In this document: positions 14,984-22,886 of the stretch, one piece after another | Layout: each line of letters starts with the position of its first letter | Position numbering within the stretch: position 1 is the first letter of the stretch | Origin: a virus | Virus record (IMG/VR): IMGVR_UViG_3300035211_000050 | Coordinates: 1-64,000 of that record | Strand: one strand, 5' to 3' | DNA: 64,000 nt | Program-made: the position numbers and the translations under genes | The notes under the pieces: generated by a model | What the model saw: the letters and a program-made list of their open reading frames with translations, nothing else | The model's database searches: none | Told to the model about the DNA's origin: nothing

Positions 14984-16537
14984 ATGATAAAATATAAAGG
15001 AAAAATTCTCACAGGTGAACAGGAAGCCCATATAAATACTATCATATCAACTAATCAAGACTTTGCAATCCAAGCACCTCCGGGTTCTGGCAAGACTTTT
15101 CTTCTATTAGCTCTAGCTAGAAAATTAAAAGGCTATGGGCTATCAATATCTTTCAATAAAATCTTGGCAGACGAAGCCAGTGGGAAGTTTTGTAATTCAG
15201 TAACAGCTAAAACTGGTCATGCTCTTGCTTATGGTGAAGTAGGCTATAAATATAAAAGCAAGTTACGCAAATTAACAGGAAAACACCTTGCGGATACAGA
15301 GGATATCGGCGACTGGCAACCTTATAACACGCCAGCAAACAAGGGATACTTAATCCTAAATACAATACGCAAATATTGTTATTCGGCAGACAAAGAAATT
15401 GATATTCAGCATGTTCCAAAGCTTACAATTCTGAATGAAGAAAATCTTGATCTGATGAAAGAAGATTTAATAAGTCATTCAAAAGTAATCTTTAAAAAAA
15501 TGGCTAACTTATCTAATGATCTGCCAATAACTCATGATATTTACTTAAAATTATGGGCACTTCGCAATCCGATCTTAAAAAAGGATTATATCTTTTTTGA
15601 TGAATACCAAGACAGCAATCCAGTTATTGCGAATGTAATCAAAGCTCAACAATGCCAAAAGATTTTTGTAGGTGATCAATTTCAACAAATCTATAGCTGG
15701 CGAGGTGCAGTAAATGCACTTAAAGACAAGTCATTGGACATGTTATACATTACACAATCTTTCCGATTTGGTCAATCCATAGCAGACATGGCTAACAAGA
15801 TTATTACCAGCTATTATCCAACTGATTTTCATTATGTTCCATTTCATGGAAATCCAGAAGTTGAGTCAACTGTGTCATATGACCATAAAGAAGTCGATTG
15901 TATCATTTGTAGGACAAATAAAACAGTAATATCTGAAACCATTAAAATGCTATCTTCAGACAAAGAGGTTTATATTCTCGGAGGTACTTCACAGCTTGAA
16001 TATCTCATAGACTCTATTCATCGCTTAAAGATTCAAGGCTATTCCAATCATCCAGACCTATTCCTTTTTAGCAGTTATGCCGATATGAAGGAATATGCCG
16101 ATTCGCCCATGGGCGGAGATTTGAAACCGATCTTAAAGTTAATAGATACATATAGTAGGGAACGCTTACTTAATATTTTAAGCTCAACTGCGCAAGATGC
16201 TTCAAAAGCTGACATAACTGTCACTACTTGCCATAAAGCAAAAGGTTTAGAATGGCCAAGAGTTAGGCTGGCAAATGATTTTAAATCTCCAAGTGAAGAT
16301 GGTATTCCATCAACTGAGGAAACCAACATTCTTTACGTAGCCGCATCCAGAGCATTGCATAATCTTGATTTAAGCTATTGTAATGCCTGTCAGCCAGAGA
16401 TATTAGAAAAGGCTCGCAAATTGAATGAAGAACAATATTTGATTGATCAGAAAGTTTCAGAACAATTTAAAATGAAAGCAAGTGATATTGCATTATTACA
16501 AAAGAAACTTGTTTTTGATAATGATCTGCCATCTTAA
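14984..16537 (+). CDS. UvrD/Rep-like SF1 DNA helicase, 517 aa
   Basis: ATP-dependent 3-5 helicase for replication or recombination. Walker A is APPGSGKTF (residues 31-39); motif II is FFDEYQDSNP; motif III is GDQFQQIYSWRGA; a VTTCHKAKGLEWPRV motif V and LYVAASRAL motif VI complete the set. It is shorter than bacterial UvrD because the accessory subdomains are reduced. Followed closely by the HD protein gene. Confidence 0.85.
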   Translation: MIKYKGKILTGEQEAHINTIISTNQDFAIQAPPGSGKTFLLLALARKLKGYGLSISFNKILADEASGKFCNSVTAKTGHALAYGEVGYKYKSKLRKLTGKHLADTEDIGDWQPYNTPANKGYLILNTIRKYCYSADKEIDIQHVPKLTILNEENLDLMKEDLISHSKVIFKKMANLSNDLPITHDIYLKLWALRNPILKKDYIFFDEYQDSNPVIANVIKAQQCQKIFVGDQFQQIYSWRGAVNALKDKSLDMLYITQSFRFGQSIADMANKIITSYYPTDFHYVPFHGNPEVESTVSYDHKEVDCIICRTNKTVISETIKMLSSDKEVYILGGTSQLEYLIDSIHRLKIQGYSNHPDLFLFSSYADMKEYADSPMGGDLKPILKLIDTYSRERLLNILSSTAQDASKADITVTTCHKAKGLEWPRVRLANDFKSPSEDGIPSTEETNILYVAASRALHNLDLSYCNACQPEILEKARKLNEEQYLIDQKVSEQFKMKASDIALLQKKLVFDNDLPS

Positions 16538-16549
16538 CAAGGAGCCAAT

Positions 16550-16993
16550 ATGTTTGACAAATTAATCAATGTTAAAGACGATTTCAATAATGCTTTTACT
16601 ATTGCAGTCTTTGCACATTTGGACCAAAAAGACAAGGCAGGAATGCCATACATTTTACATCCAATAAGAATTTTCAACCAAGTCCATACAAATAAATCAA
16701 AAATAGCAGCACTTCTTCATGATGTCATTAAAGATTCTATTTTAACGCTTGAAAAATTAAAGCCTTACTTTTCTGAAGATATTATTGAAGCTTTAGATGC
16801 TCTTACAAGACGAAAAGGAGAAGAATATCAGGATTATTTAGCCAGAGTTAAAGAAAATGCACTTGCAATGAAGATAAAATATTTTGATTTGAAACATAAT
16901 CTAAATCCTGAAAGATTAAAACAACTAAAACTTTCTACAAGAGTCAGACTTAATAGGAAATATGACGAGGCTCTAAAATATCTATTAAGTTAA
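16550..16993 (+). CDS. MESH1/SpoT-like HD phosphohydrolase, 147 aa
   Basis: Resembles small alarmone hydrolases that remove the 3-prime pyrophosphate of (p)ppGpp. Visible ligands: H23 (FAHLDQ), H37 (HPIRIF), H57-D58 (LLHDV) and D113 with KHN. The glutamate of the usual HDxxED catalytic motif is replaced by lysine (HDVIKD, residues 57-62), so activity may be altered or lost. It may alter the starvation signal or bind rather than cleave a nucleotide. TAACAAGGAG upstream. Confidence 0.7.
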   Translation: MFDKLINVKDDFNNAFTIAVFAHLDQKDKAGMPYILHPIRIFNQVHTNKSKIAALLHDVIKDSILTLEKLKPYFSEDIIEALDALTRRKGEEYQDYLARVKENALAMKIKYFDLKHNLNPERLKQLKLSTRVRLNRKYDEALKYLLS

Positions 16994-17044
16994 CCTTTTA
17001 AGATAAAGCCTGCCTCAAAATAAATAAAATATTTTAAAAAGTTG

Positions 17045-17073
17045 TTGACAAAAGCCGTAAAAAAAGCTATATT
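17045..17073 (+). promoter_or_regulatory. Sigma-70 promoter upstream of 17212
   Basis: TTGACA, 17 bases, TATATT. The transcript would have a leader of about 130 bases containing an extra AAAGGAG followed by a short open frame; possible leader control. Confidence 0.7.
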
Positions 17074-17211
17074 TGTCCGGTTATATATACAAAAGGAGTG
17101 TTTTTAAGGCAAATTGATTTGGTTATTTTTAGTTTGGGCATCGTGTCCATTTAGCGCGCTGATAGGATTCAGCATATTATTAACTTTTTTATTTTTTAAA
17201 GGAGATAGCTT

Positions 17212-17601
17212 ATGAGTCAAATTAAAGTCGTTTCAAATGCAGCAGGCAGGGAAATTTCAATAGATGAGCCGGTAGTTCTAGGACTCACAACTATTGAGGA
17301 TCTTGTCGAATCACTCGGCGAAGATCTTGCAGTAAACATGATCAAGAATCAGCTCAAAGTATCTTTCAGAGCCGTCATTCGAAGGAAGCTTGAAGAAAAA
17401 GACGACAATGAAGAATTTGCTAATAGCGATGAAGCCATTCTTGCCGATGATTATTCTGACTGGAAACCTACCCTGAGAGTTACCAAATCTGCCGAGGAAA
17501 AAGCAATGGAAGCTCTTGGAAATCTGCCGCCTGACGTCAGAGAGGCCGTTCTGGCAAACTTTGCAAATTCAGAAAATGATGCTGAGGAGATCGAGGAATA
17601 A
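17212..17601 (+). CDS. Hypothetical protein with shared C-terminal tail, 129 aa
   Basis: Acidic soluble protein. The end (EKAMEALGNLPPDVREAVLA) is nearly the same as that of the 117-aa protein at 7692 and similar to those at 2020 and 30803. Own strong promoter and AAAGGAGA site, and relatively GC-rich codons, all suggesting high expression. Function unknown. Confidence 0.75.
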   Translation: MSQIKVVSNAAGREISIDEPVVLGLTTIEDLVESLGEDLAVNMIKNQLKVSFRAVIRRKLEEKDDNEEFANSDEAILADDYSDWKPTLRVTKSAEEKAMEALGNLPPDVREAVLANFANSENDAEEIEE

Positions 17602-17620
17602 TCTCCAGACCTGGGAGGGT

Positions 17621-17650
17621 ATGTCTTTATATTTCCTGATGTAAAGACAT
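17621..17650 (+). terminator. Stem-loop after 17601
   Basis: ATGTCTTTA pairs perfectly with TAAAGACAT across a 12-base loop, 19 bases past the stop. Followed by A-rich, not U-rich, sequence; may end or stabilise the transcript. Confidence 0.45.
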
Positions 17651-17683
17651 TAAAAAAATACTGGAACATATGATAGAGCGATT

Positions 17684-17907
17684 ATAACATGGTACCCAGT
17701 CCTAACAGCTAATCTTATGTTGGTTTTAAACCAGGTAGCCAGATATACCTGACTCTGGCAAATCAAATAATAAGCTCCTGCGATTATAAAAGATTGCCAC
17801 TTACCAAAAGGCTCAAAGGAGCTTATTATTTTAACTAAGTGAGTATGACCAGAGGTAAGTGTACTGCGCAGTGGCCACTTTAACGCAAGGCGTGACGTCA
17901 TACTCAC
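17684..17907 (+). ncRNA. Candidate structured RNA with two branched domains
   Basis: Domain 1: 15-bp perfect stem 17765-17779 with 17817-17831, enclosing a GCGAT/ATTGC hairpin and a CC-AAAA-GG hairpin. Domain 2: 11-bp perfect stem 17839-17849 with 17897-17907, enclosing AAGTG/CACTT around the palindrome ACTGCGCAGT and an ACGC-AAG-GCGT hairpin. Upstream, 17732-17737 can pair with 17746-17751 while 17738-17743 can pair with 17754-17759: interleaved stems that must either alternate or form a pseudoknot. No tRNA T-loop or acceptor stem is present. Strand and function are inferred from the direction of neighbouring genes; a DNA role (origin, recombination site) is possible. Confidence 0.5.
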
Positions 17908-17930
17908 ATTATTTTTAAGGAAGGAGTGTT

Positions 17931-18173
17931 ATGCCAGATATCGAAGAAAGAATAAAAGATATTATAAGTTATTTCTTTCAAGTACCAAAAGAGAATCTTT
18001 TCTTAACAACATCTTTTATTATTGATCTTGGAGCAGATTCTTTTGATCTTATTGAAATTGCTATGGAAATAGAAGAAGAATATGATATTTCCATTCCTAA
18101 TCCTGATGAATTCTCTATAATTGAAGACCTCATAAAATTCATTAATAAAGAAATAGCTCGTCCCAGCAAATAA
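17931..18173 (+). CDS. acpP: Acyl carrier protein, 80 aa
   Basis: Carries acyl chains on a phosphopantetheine arm. The DLGADSFDLIE motif places the modified serine at residue 37, as in bacterial AcpP (Ser36). Length and acidic helical composition are typical. No other fatty-acid gene is nearby, so it would depend on the host synthase. It may redirect host lipid metabolism or recruit host ACP partners. AAGGAGTG upstream; directly follows the structured segment. Confidence 0.85.
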   Translation: MPDIEERIKDIISYFFQVPKENLFLTTSFIIDLGADSFDLIEIAMEIEEEYDISIPNPDEFSIIEDLIKFINKEIARPSK

Positions 18174-18175
18174 TT

Positions 18176-18196
18176 TTTGAAAGGAATTTTCAAATG
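18176..18196 (+). promoter_or_regulatory. Shine-Dalgarno in a perfect hairpin loop, copy A
   Basis: TTTGAAA-GGAAT-TTTCAAA then ATG: a 7-bp stem with the ribosome site in the loop. The same 21 bases occur before the next gene, at 19180-19200. Confidence 0.6.
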
Positions 18197-19171
18197 GATT
18201 ATAGAAAGAAAATAGATTATTCATCCCTGTCAACTTACATGTCTTGTCCAAGAGAATTCCTCTTTCAATATGTTATGAATCTCCGGCCTTTAGGACAATC
18301 CATCCATTTAGTATTCGGTTCCTGCTGGCATTACGGCCTTGAAGTAACTTACAATCTACTTAAAGAAAATCCAAAATTAACATCATTAGACTGTGCTATA
18401 AGTTCTATCAAAGCTTTCAACGCTTTATGGGAATTAGACGGCGCTCCATTTTGGAAAAATGAAGATATAATATTTCCAAAATCTCCAGGCCATGCAGCAA
18501 ATATGTATAAAGCCTATTGGGATAGATTCTTAAAGCATGATATAGAACAACATTCAATCATCGGTGTAGAAGTTCCATTTGCAATTGATTTATCTTTATA
18601 TGAAAAAGGTCTTCCTAATTATACAGGTAAAATCGATTTAATATTATCCAATGGTGCTAATGGAATAGATATTATAGATCACAAAACAGCTAAAGCCATA
18701 TATAAAACCAGCCCACAAACATATGAAATGTCTTTCCAGTCAGATGGTTATCTAACTGCCGGCAGAATCTACTATGATAAAATTCCATCAATTACTTATC
18801 GGATAGCCCTCTGTCAAAAATCAAAGATTGACTTTCATCCAATTATTGTTAATAAACGAGCTGCAGCAATTGATCACTTCTTAAATAATCTGATTCATTA
18901 TAGTAAAGAGATTTATAATAATCTAAATTTATTTGAGGAAGATAAGATAGCCTGCAAAGATCGTAAAGATATTTTAAAATCATTTCCTCGCTGTCCGGGA
19001 TATTCATGCACAACATTCAGCACTGTCTGTGCTTATCATGATTTATGTGTCTTACGAAATAATCCATTACTTTGGATTGATCGGGCGCCCCAAGGATTTC
19101 ATTTTGATGAGTGGGACCCTGACAAAGTAGATGCAAAAACAAAGAAAAGATTAGCAGAGGTATTAAAATAA
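18194..19171 (+). CDS. Cas4/RecB-like PD-(D/E)XK nuclease, 325 aa
   Basis: Exonuclease of the family used by phages with Sak4-type recombinases. SYSSLSTYMSCPREFLF gives the N-terminal cysteine (C18). The active site is GKIDLIL plus DIIDHKTAKA (D162, K164), followed by an FQSDGYL motif. A C-terminal cluster (CPGYSCTTFSTVCAYHDLC) completes a probable 4Fe-4S site. Likely resects DNA ends for annealing with the ATPase at 21018. No CRISPR context. Confidence 0.8.
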   Translation: MDYRKKIDYSSLSTYMSCPREFLFQYVMNLRPLGQSIHLVFGSCWHYGLEVTYNLLKENPKLTSLDCAISSIKAFNALWELDGAPFWKNEDIIFPKSPGHAANMYKAYWDRFLKHDIEQHSIIGVEVPFAIDLSLYEKGLPNYTGKIDLILSNGANGIDIIDHKTAKAIYKTSPQTYEMSFQSDGYLTAGRIYYDKIPSITYRIALCQKSKIDFHPIIVNKRAAAIDHFLNNLIHYSKEIYNNLNLFEEDKIACKDRKDILKSFPRCPGYSCTTFSTVCAYHDLCVLRNNPLLWIDRAPQGFHFDEWDPDKVDAKTKKRLAEVLK

Positions 19172-19179
19172 TAACTTAA

Positions 19180-19200
19180 TTTGAAAGGAATTTTCAAATG
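19180..19200 (+). promoter_or_regulatory. Shine-Dalgarno in a perfect hairpin loop, copy B
   Basis: Identical over 21 bases to 18176-18196, so the nuclease gene is bracketed by an exact direct repeat. Confidence 0.6.
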
Positions 19201-19881
19201 ATCTCACTTATTTGTTTTGAAAGTGATTTATTAATACCAAAAGAAGAAGCAGAGAAGTTAAATCTCAAGTATGAAATACCAAGTAATTTTGGCTACAATA
19301 ATTCCGGACAATTAGAAATAATGAATTCTTGGGATTATTTTAAAGATGATTGTATTGAAAAAAATGGAAAGTATTATAAAAATCAGGCAGAGTTGGAAAA
19401 AGAAAAACCAGCACCAATTTCTAACTATAATCTTTATACAAAATATACAAGTGATATTGATTATGCATTAGTAAAACAAGATAATCATTTAGTTGATTTA
19501 AATATTTTTGCTCCAAAGTGTAAATACAAATTCTTTCTTAAAGAAACTATTAGATCAGAAGAGCCGACAATAAATAATATTCAAATCATTTTACATACAC
19601 TTGAGGAAAAAGCAGCAAAATTAATCAGCTTAGTAGATGAGATTCAAAACACTACCTTTAATTCAAAAACTAATGTTCATGTAGGCGGTGGATTGATTAC
19701 AACATATAATGATTTAAAGTTAAAAGAAAATGCTTGCACAGATGAATTGCAAACAGAACTCAATAATGGCTGGCGAATAATAGCTGCATGCGTCCAACCA
19801 AATCAGCGCCGGCCTGATTATATTCTTGGCCGGTACAATCCACAACTTGAAGTAGATAGTAAACCAAATGCGGATAGATAA
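19198..19881 (+). CDS. Hypothetical protein with DUF4177-like end, 227 aa
   Basis: Mostly unrecognised. The last 60 residues (DELQTELNNGWRIIAACVQP) match the pattern of short domains with a GWRI core found in many phage and bacterial small proteins (DUF1737/DUF4177 type). Function unknown. Confidence 0.55.
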   Translation: MISLICFESDLLIPKEEAEKLNLKYEIPSNFGYNNSGQLEIMNSWDYFKDDCIEKNGKYYKNQAELEKEKPAPISNYNLYTKYTSDIDYALVKQDNHLVDLNIFAPKCKYKFFLKETIRSEEPTINNIQIILHTLEEKAAKLISLVDEIQNTTFNSKTNVHVGGGLITTYNDLKLKENACTDELQTELNNGWRIIAACVQPNQRRPDYILGRYNPQLEVDSKPNADR

Positions 19882-19927
19882 ATTATGTTATTTTATATTT
19901 TACTATTATTATTAGGATGGTTATTAA

Positions 19928-20170
19928 ATGAATAAAGTATCTTTATATCTTTCTCCAAAACAAGTAAAACATATGATTATGGGTCTAGCTGATTTACCAC
20001 AAGAATATGATTTTAATACTATGAATGGACGGCTAGAAATAATCATTTCACAAGAAAAGAATCTTTTAGAAAAAGCCAAATTGCAAGAGTTCTTACGAGA
20101 AAGATTTTCCTTGCCTGAAAGAATGGAAAATAATCAGCAAATAATTAAAACCTATACAAAGAGTTCATAA
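19928..20170 (+). CDS. Hypothetical protein, 80 aa
   Basis: KVSLYLSPKQVKHMIMGLADL resembles the strand-helix start of the proteins at 9474 and 11335, so it may be a distant member of that family. Helical, charged C-terminus. A 16-aa hydrophobic frame at 19885-19935 overlaps its start and could be a leader. Confidence 0.5.
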   Translation: MNKVSLYLSPKQVKHMIMGLADLPQEYDFNTMNGRLEIIISQEKNLLEKAKLQEFLRERFSLPERMENNQQIIKTYTKSS

Positions 20171-20491
20171 ATGGATACTTTTCAAAAAGAAGTTATAACG
20201 ACAACCATTCGACATATGTTTGAAAGTGCTAATTTTAGTATTTGTACTATTGATAGCTGTTTAAAAATTACTGGAGCAATTCCAAACAAAAATGATTACA
20301 ATGCTCTAAGTGCTTTACATTGCATTAAGTGGAATGAAATGTCTGAAAAGCTCAGGCAAGAAGTATATGAGAAAACAATCGCAATGCTTTCAGGTAATGG
20401 CTTTGATTTATCAACAATTGAATTATCTTTTAATCAACAAGAGGGAGTCTTTGAGACATCAAAAAGAAAAAGATTTCGTTTATTAGGATAA
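20171..20491 (+). CDS. Hypothetical protein, 106 aa
   Basis: Starts directly after the previous stop. Helical, soluble, no family recognised. Confidence 0.55.
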   Translation: MDTFQKEVITTTIRHMFESANFSICTIDSCLKITGAIPNKNDYNALSALHCIKWNEMSEKLRQEVYEKTIAMLSGNGFDLSTIELSFNQQEGVFETSKRKRFRLLG

Positions 20492-20495
20492 TACG

Positions 20496-20858
20496 ATGAA
20501 AAATAAAGAACTTAATAGATGGCTTGCTGAAAATGTAATGAACTATCATGATAATAATGGATATAAAGATGGCGGTTATTTATGGTGGTTTGAAGAATAC
20601 ATGAAAGCCTTTCCTTTAATAAGACAACAAGAATGGACACCAACAACTAATATATCTCAAGCATTCATGTGTCTTGAAGAAATTCTTATTAGAAGTTGGG
20701 AGTTAAGAAAAACATCTGGTGGTGAAAAAATTCAATATCATTGCCATTATGATTATGGAAAACATACATCAGAAGATACAATAGAAATGGCTATATGTAT
20801 GGCAGCTTATTGTGCAAAATCAGGCAAGTCCAGATTTACTTTACATTCTATTAAATAA
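20496..20858 (+). CDS. Hypothetical protein, possibly phage ABA-sandwich type, 120 aa
   Basis: WTPTTNISQAFMCLEEILI and a C-terminal helix resemble the small alpha-beta-alpha proteins common in phages (PF18066-like). Tentative. Function unknown. Confidence 0.45.
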   Translation: MKNKELNRWLAENVMNYHDNNGYKDGGYLWWFEEYMKAFPLIRQQEWTPTTNISQAFMCLEEILIRSWELRKTSGGEKIQYHCHYDYGKHTSEDTIEMAICMAAYCAKSGKSRFTLHSIK

Positions 20859-20875
20859 TTAAGGAGTTAAATAAT

Positions 20876-21040
20876 ATGGTAAATTTATTTCAAATGGAAA
20901 GAATGGGAATTCCATATAATAATGCTGATAGTCTTAAAAGAGTTAATAATAAAGAAGATTATGAAATAAAAATTTTAAAAGAAAAACTTAAAGAGAAATC
21001 TAATAAGGAGCCACAAAATGACGGACCAGCCAAAATTTAA
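20876..21040 (+). CDS. Small charged protein, 54 aa
   Basis: ATG 20876 with AAGGAG upstream; overlaps the start of the Sak4-like gene by 23 bases. C-terminal half is a Lys/Glu helix. Function unknown; may mainly couple translation. Confidence 0.5.
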   Translation: MVNLFQMERMGIPYNNADSLKRVNNKEDYEIKILKEKLKEKSNKEPQNDGPAKI

Positions 21041-21800
21041 TAAGAAACCACTTGCAGAAAAGCCTCGTAAGTTTGATCTCAAATTCTTACTTACGGGCAA
21101 TTCAGGTAGCGGAAAGACCCACTTAACAGCAACTTATGATCTAGGTCCGATTCATTATTATATGATAGATAAAGGAGGCGAAAAGACCATAGAGAAAATT
21201 GCAAAGAATCGAAAAGATATTACAATAGATAATTTCTCTGCAAATGATATAAAGTTCTCAGACTTCTGGAAACAATTCCAAGAAGATGAAAAGGCAGGAT
21301 TCTTTGATTGGCTGGCTGAAAATAACGGTTTGTTAGTTTATGATTCTTTAACTAATGCCAACAAGAAAGCTATTGCAGAGATCGAAAAGAAATCAGGAAT
21401 AACTCCATCAGGAATTGGCAAAGCTATTGATATGAAAAAAGGTATGGCTCAACCACATTGGGGACAGCTTCTTAACTGGATGACAACTTTAGTAACTGCC
21501 TTACAAGAACTTCCATGTGCCGTAGCAGTTACAGTCCATCTTCATACCTTGATGAATAGTGATCAAGAAGTTGTTGCTCGATATCCTGCTGTTAATGGGC
21601 AGTTCAGGCAAACTTTAGCTACTGATTTTGATGAAGCATATCTTCTTACTGCCAAAGGAGATAAGCGTGTAATCTATTTTACAGAAAAACTTTCTTTTGA
21701 AGCCAAGTCAAGAGTATTTGATATGACTAAAATTGAGGGAGCTACAATGAATGATATTGCTAAAGCTTATTTGGCTGGCAAGACTAAGATTCAACCATAA
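21018..21800 (+). CDS. Sak4-like AAA/RecA-fold ATPase, 260 aa
   Basis: Single-strand annealing recombinase family. Walker A is GNSGSGKT (27-34); LLVYDSLTNANKKA is the Walker B region; AVAVTVHLHT follows. Phages with this protein commonly carry a Cas4-like nuclease and a single-strand binding protein, both present here (18194, 23445). The C-terminal 17 codons are echoed by a diverged copy at 22040-22090. Confidence 0.75.
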   Translation: MTDQPKFNKKPLAEKPRKFDLKFLLTGNSGSGKTHLTATYDLGPIHYYMIDKGGEKTIEKIAKNRKDITIDNFSANDIKFSDFWKQFQEDEKAGFFDWLAENNGLLVYDSLTNANKKAIAEIEKKSGITPSGIGKAIDMKKGMAQPHWGQLLNWMTTLVTALQELPCAVAVTVHLHTLMNSDQEVVARYPAVNGQFRQTLATDFDEAYLLTAKGDKRVIYFTEKLSFEAKSRVFDMTKIEGATMNDIAKAYLAGKTKIQP

Positions 21801-21818
21801 ATTAAGTTTGGATAACAA

Positions 21819-22040
21819 ATGATAACTAGTGGTTATAATGTATTAGCTCCTGGAATAAAAGCATTCGTAGAATTTCATGATTGTACTTATCAACAAAGTA
21901 CCCATAAAGCTTTTTGTTGTTTTAAAGATAATAAAATTGAAATAGATAAAGAATCTATTTTATTAGAAGCAGCAAAGGAGAATTATAAAGGAGCATTGGC
22001 TATAGTATTAAAAGCTATTACAAAAGCAAAGGCGCAATAA
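21819..22040 (+). CDS. Hypothetical protein inserted behind the ATPase gene, 73 aa
   Basis: Unknown protein (FHDCTYQQSTHKAFCCFKDN). It sits between the true 3-prime end of the ATPase gene and a second, diverged copy of that end, so it appears to be a later insertion. Confidence 0.5.
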   Translation: MITSGYNVLAPGIKAFVEFHDCTYQQSTHKAFCCFKDNKIEIDKESILLEAAKENYKGALAIVLKAITKAKAQ

Positions 22041-22090
22041 TGGGCAATCTCGCTAAGGCTTACTTTGCAGGCAAAACAGTTATTAATTAA
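22040..22090 (+). pseudogene. Diverged second copy of the ATPase 3-prime end
   Basis: Frame MGNLAKAYFAGKTVIN aligns with the ATPase end MNDIAKAYLAGKTKIQP at 11 of 16 positions, with many synonymous base changes (for example GCTAAGGCTTAC against GCTAAAGCTTAT). It is therefore a tail from a related gene rather than a fresh duplication. Confidence 0.65.
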
Positions 22091-22107
22091 GGAGTAAAAT
22101 AATTATC

Positions 22108-22335
22108 ATGCAAGATGGGACAGCAGTTGGAATATTATTAGATATTAATTGGACATTAACAACAATTCTTGTAGCAAAAGTACTTGATGAAGAAGAAACA
22201 AATCTTTTTTTCAATATATGTAGAGAAAGACTTCTTGAACAAAATTTTTTATCATCAGACATAGACGAGATAATAAACACTTTAAAAGAAAGTATTAATA
22301 AAATAAGGAGAGGTTATGAAAAGATGGGTAAATGA
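22108..22335 (+). CDS. Hypothetical protein, 75 aa
   Basis: Hydrophobic centre and helical charged C-terminus. Overlaps the next gene by 20 bases. Function unknown. Confidence 0.5.
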   Translation: MQDGTAVGILLDINWTLTTILVAKVLDEEETNLFFNICRERLLEQNFLSSDIDEIINTLKESINKIRRGYEKMGK

Positions 22336-22639
22336 TTATAAAATTGCGGAAAGGGTTTATAAAGGCTACCGGCCTGTAATTCCATTAGAAATTAAAAAAG
22401 TTAGTCTTGAACGAGATGATATGGCAATTCTAATGGAAATGCCGGATGCAGATTATAAAAGTAATCAAGAGAATAATCAGATCATAAATGATACTCGTTC
22501 TCCAGGAGGTGGGTTTGATTTAACTCGTTATGTTCAACAGGAATTTAGAGTAAAAATAATGAATCTTTCTGCTTTTTGGTTCTTAAAAGTTTTTATTAGA
22601 AAGTTTTTTAATAAAAATTATATACCAAAATTTAATTAA
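22316..22639 (+). CDS. Basic hypothetical protein, 107 aa
   Basis: ATAAGGAGAGG lies ahead of the ATG. Central RSPGGGFDLTRYVQQEF, basic ends. Function unknown. Confidence 0.5.
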   Translation: MKRWVNDYKIAERVYKGYRPVIPLEIKKVSLERDDMAILMEMPDADYKSNQENNQIINDTRSPGGGFDLTRYVQQEFRVKIMNLSAFWFLKVFIRKFFNKNYIPKFN

Positions 22640-22651
22640 GGAGAAAAAATA

Positions 22652-22873
22652 ATGGAAGCATTTGCAGATTATAGAACTGTAGAACAGGAAATTGTAAATA
22701 ATTTATCTTTTCTTATTAAAATAAAAATGAATTTACTACATGTAGAACAAGTATCTCCAGGATGTAATCCTGATGATATGGATGATAAAATTAAACTTTA
22801 TAAAAAACAAATAAATTTTTTACTTCATATGCGCCAAGAATTTGAATGCATAATGACTGATGTAATACTTTAA
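22652..22873 (+). CDS. Helical hypothetical protein, 73 aa
   Basis: All-helical (VEQEIVNNLSFLIKIKMNLL; YKKQINFLLHMRQEFECI). TAAGGAG upstream. Function unknown. Confidence 0.5.
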   Translation: MEAFADYRTVEQEIVNNLSFLIKIKMNLLHVEQVSPGCNPDDMDDKIKLYKKQINFLLHMRQEFECIMTDVIL

Positions 22874-22886
22874 AAGGAATTATCTT

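Larger units (their letters stand above)
17602..17930. other. Structured non-coding segment
   Basis: 329 bases without a credible protein gene between the 129-aa protein and the acyl carrier protein. Nearly the whole segment can fold into consecutive hairpins, listed below. A minus-strand frame here is dismissed because its sequence is explained by the inverted repeats. Confidence 0.65.

Noticed and set aside
17661-17907. tRNA gene or genes in the structured segment
   Set aside because: No TTCRANY T-loop in a 5-bp stem and no matching 7-bp acceptor stem; the long perfect stems do not fit a cloverleaf.
17650-17907. 85-aa protein on the minus strand
   Set aside because: No ribosome site, opposite to all neighbours, and its sequence is accounted for by inverted repeats.
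18194-19171. Cas4 of a CRISPR system
   Set aside because: No repeats, Cas1 or Cas2 in the window; the Sak4-like and single-strand binding genes point to phage recombination.
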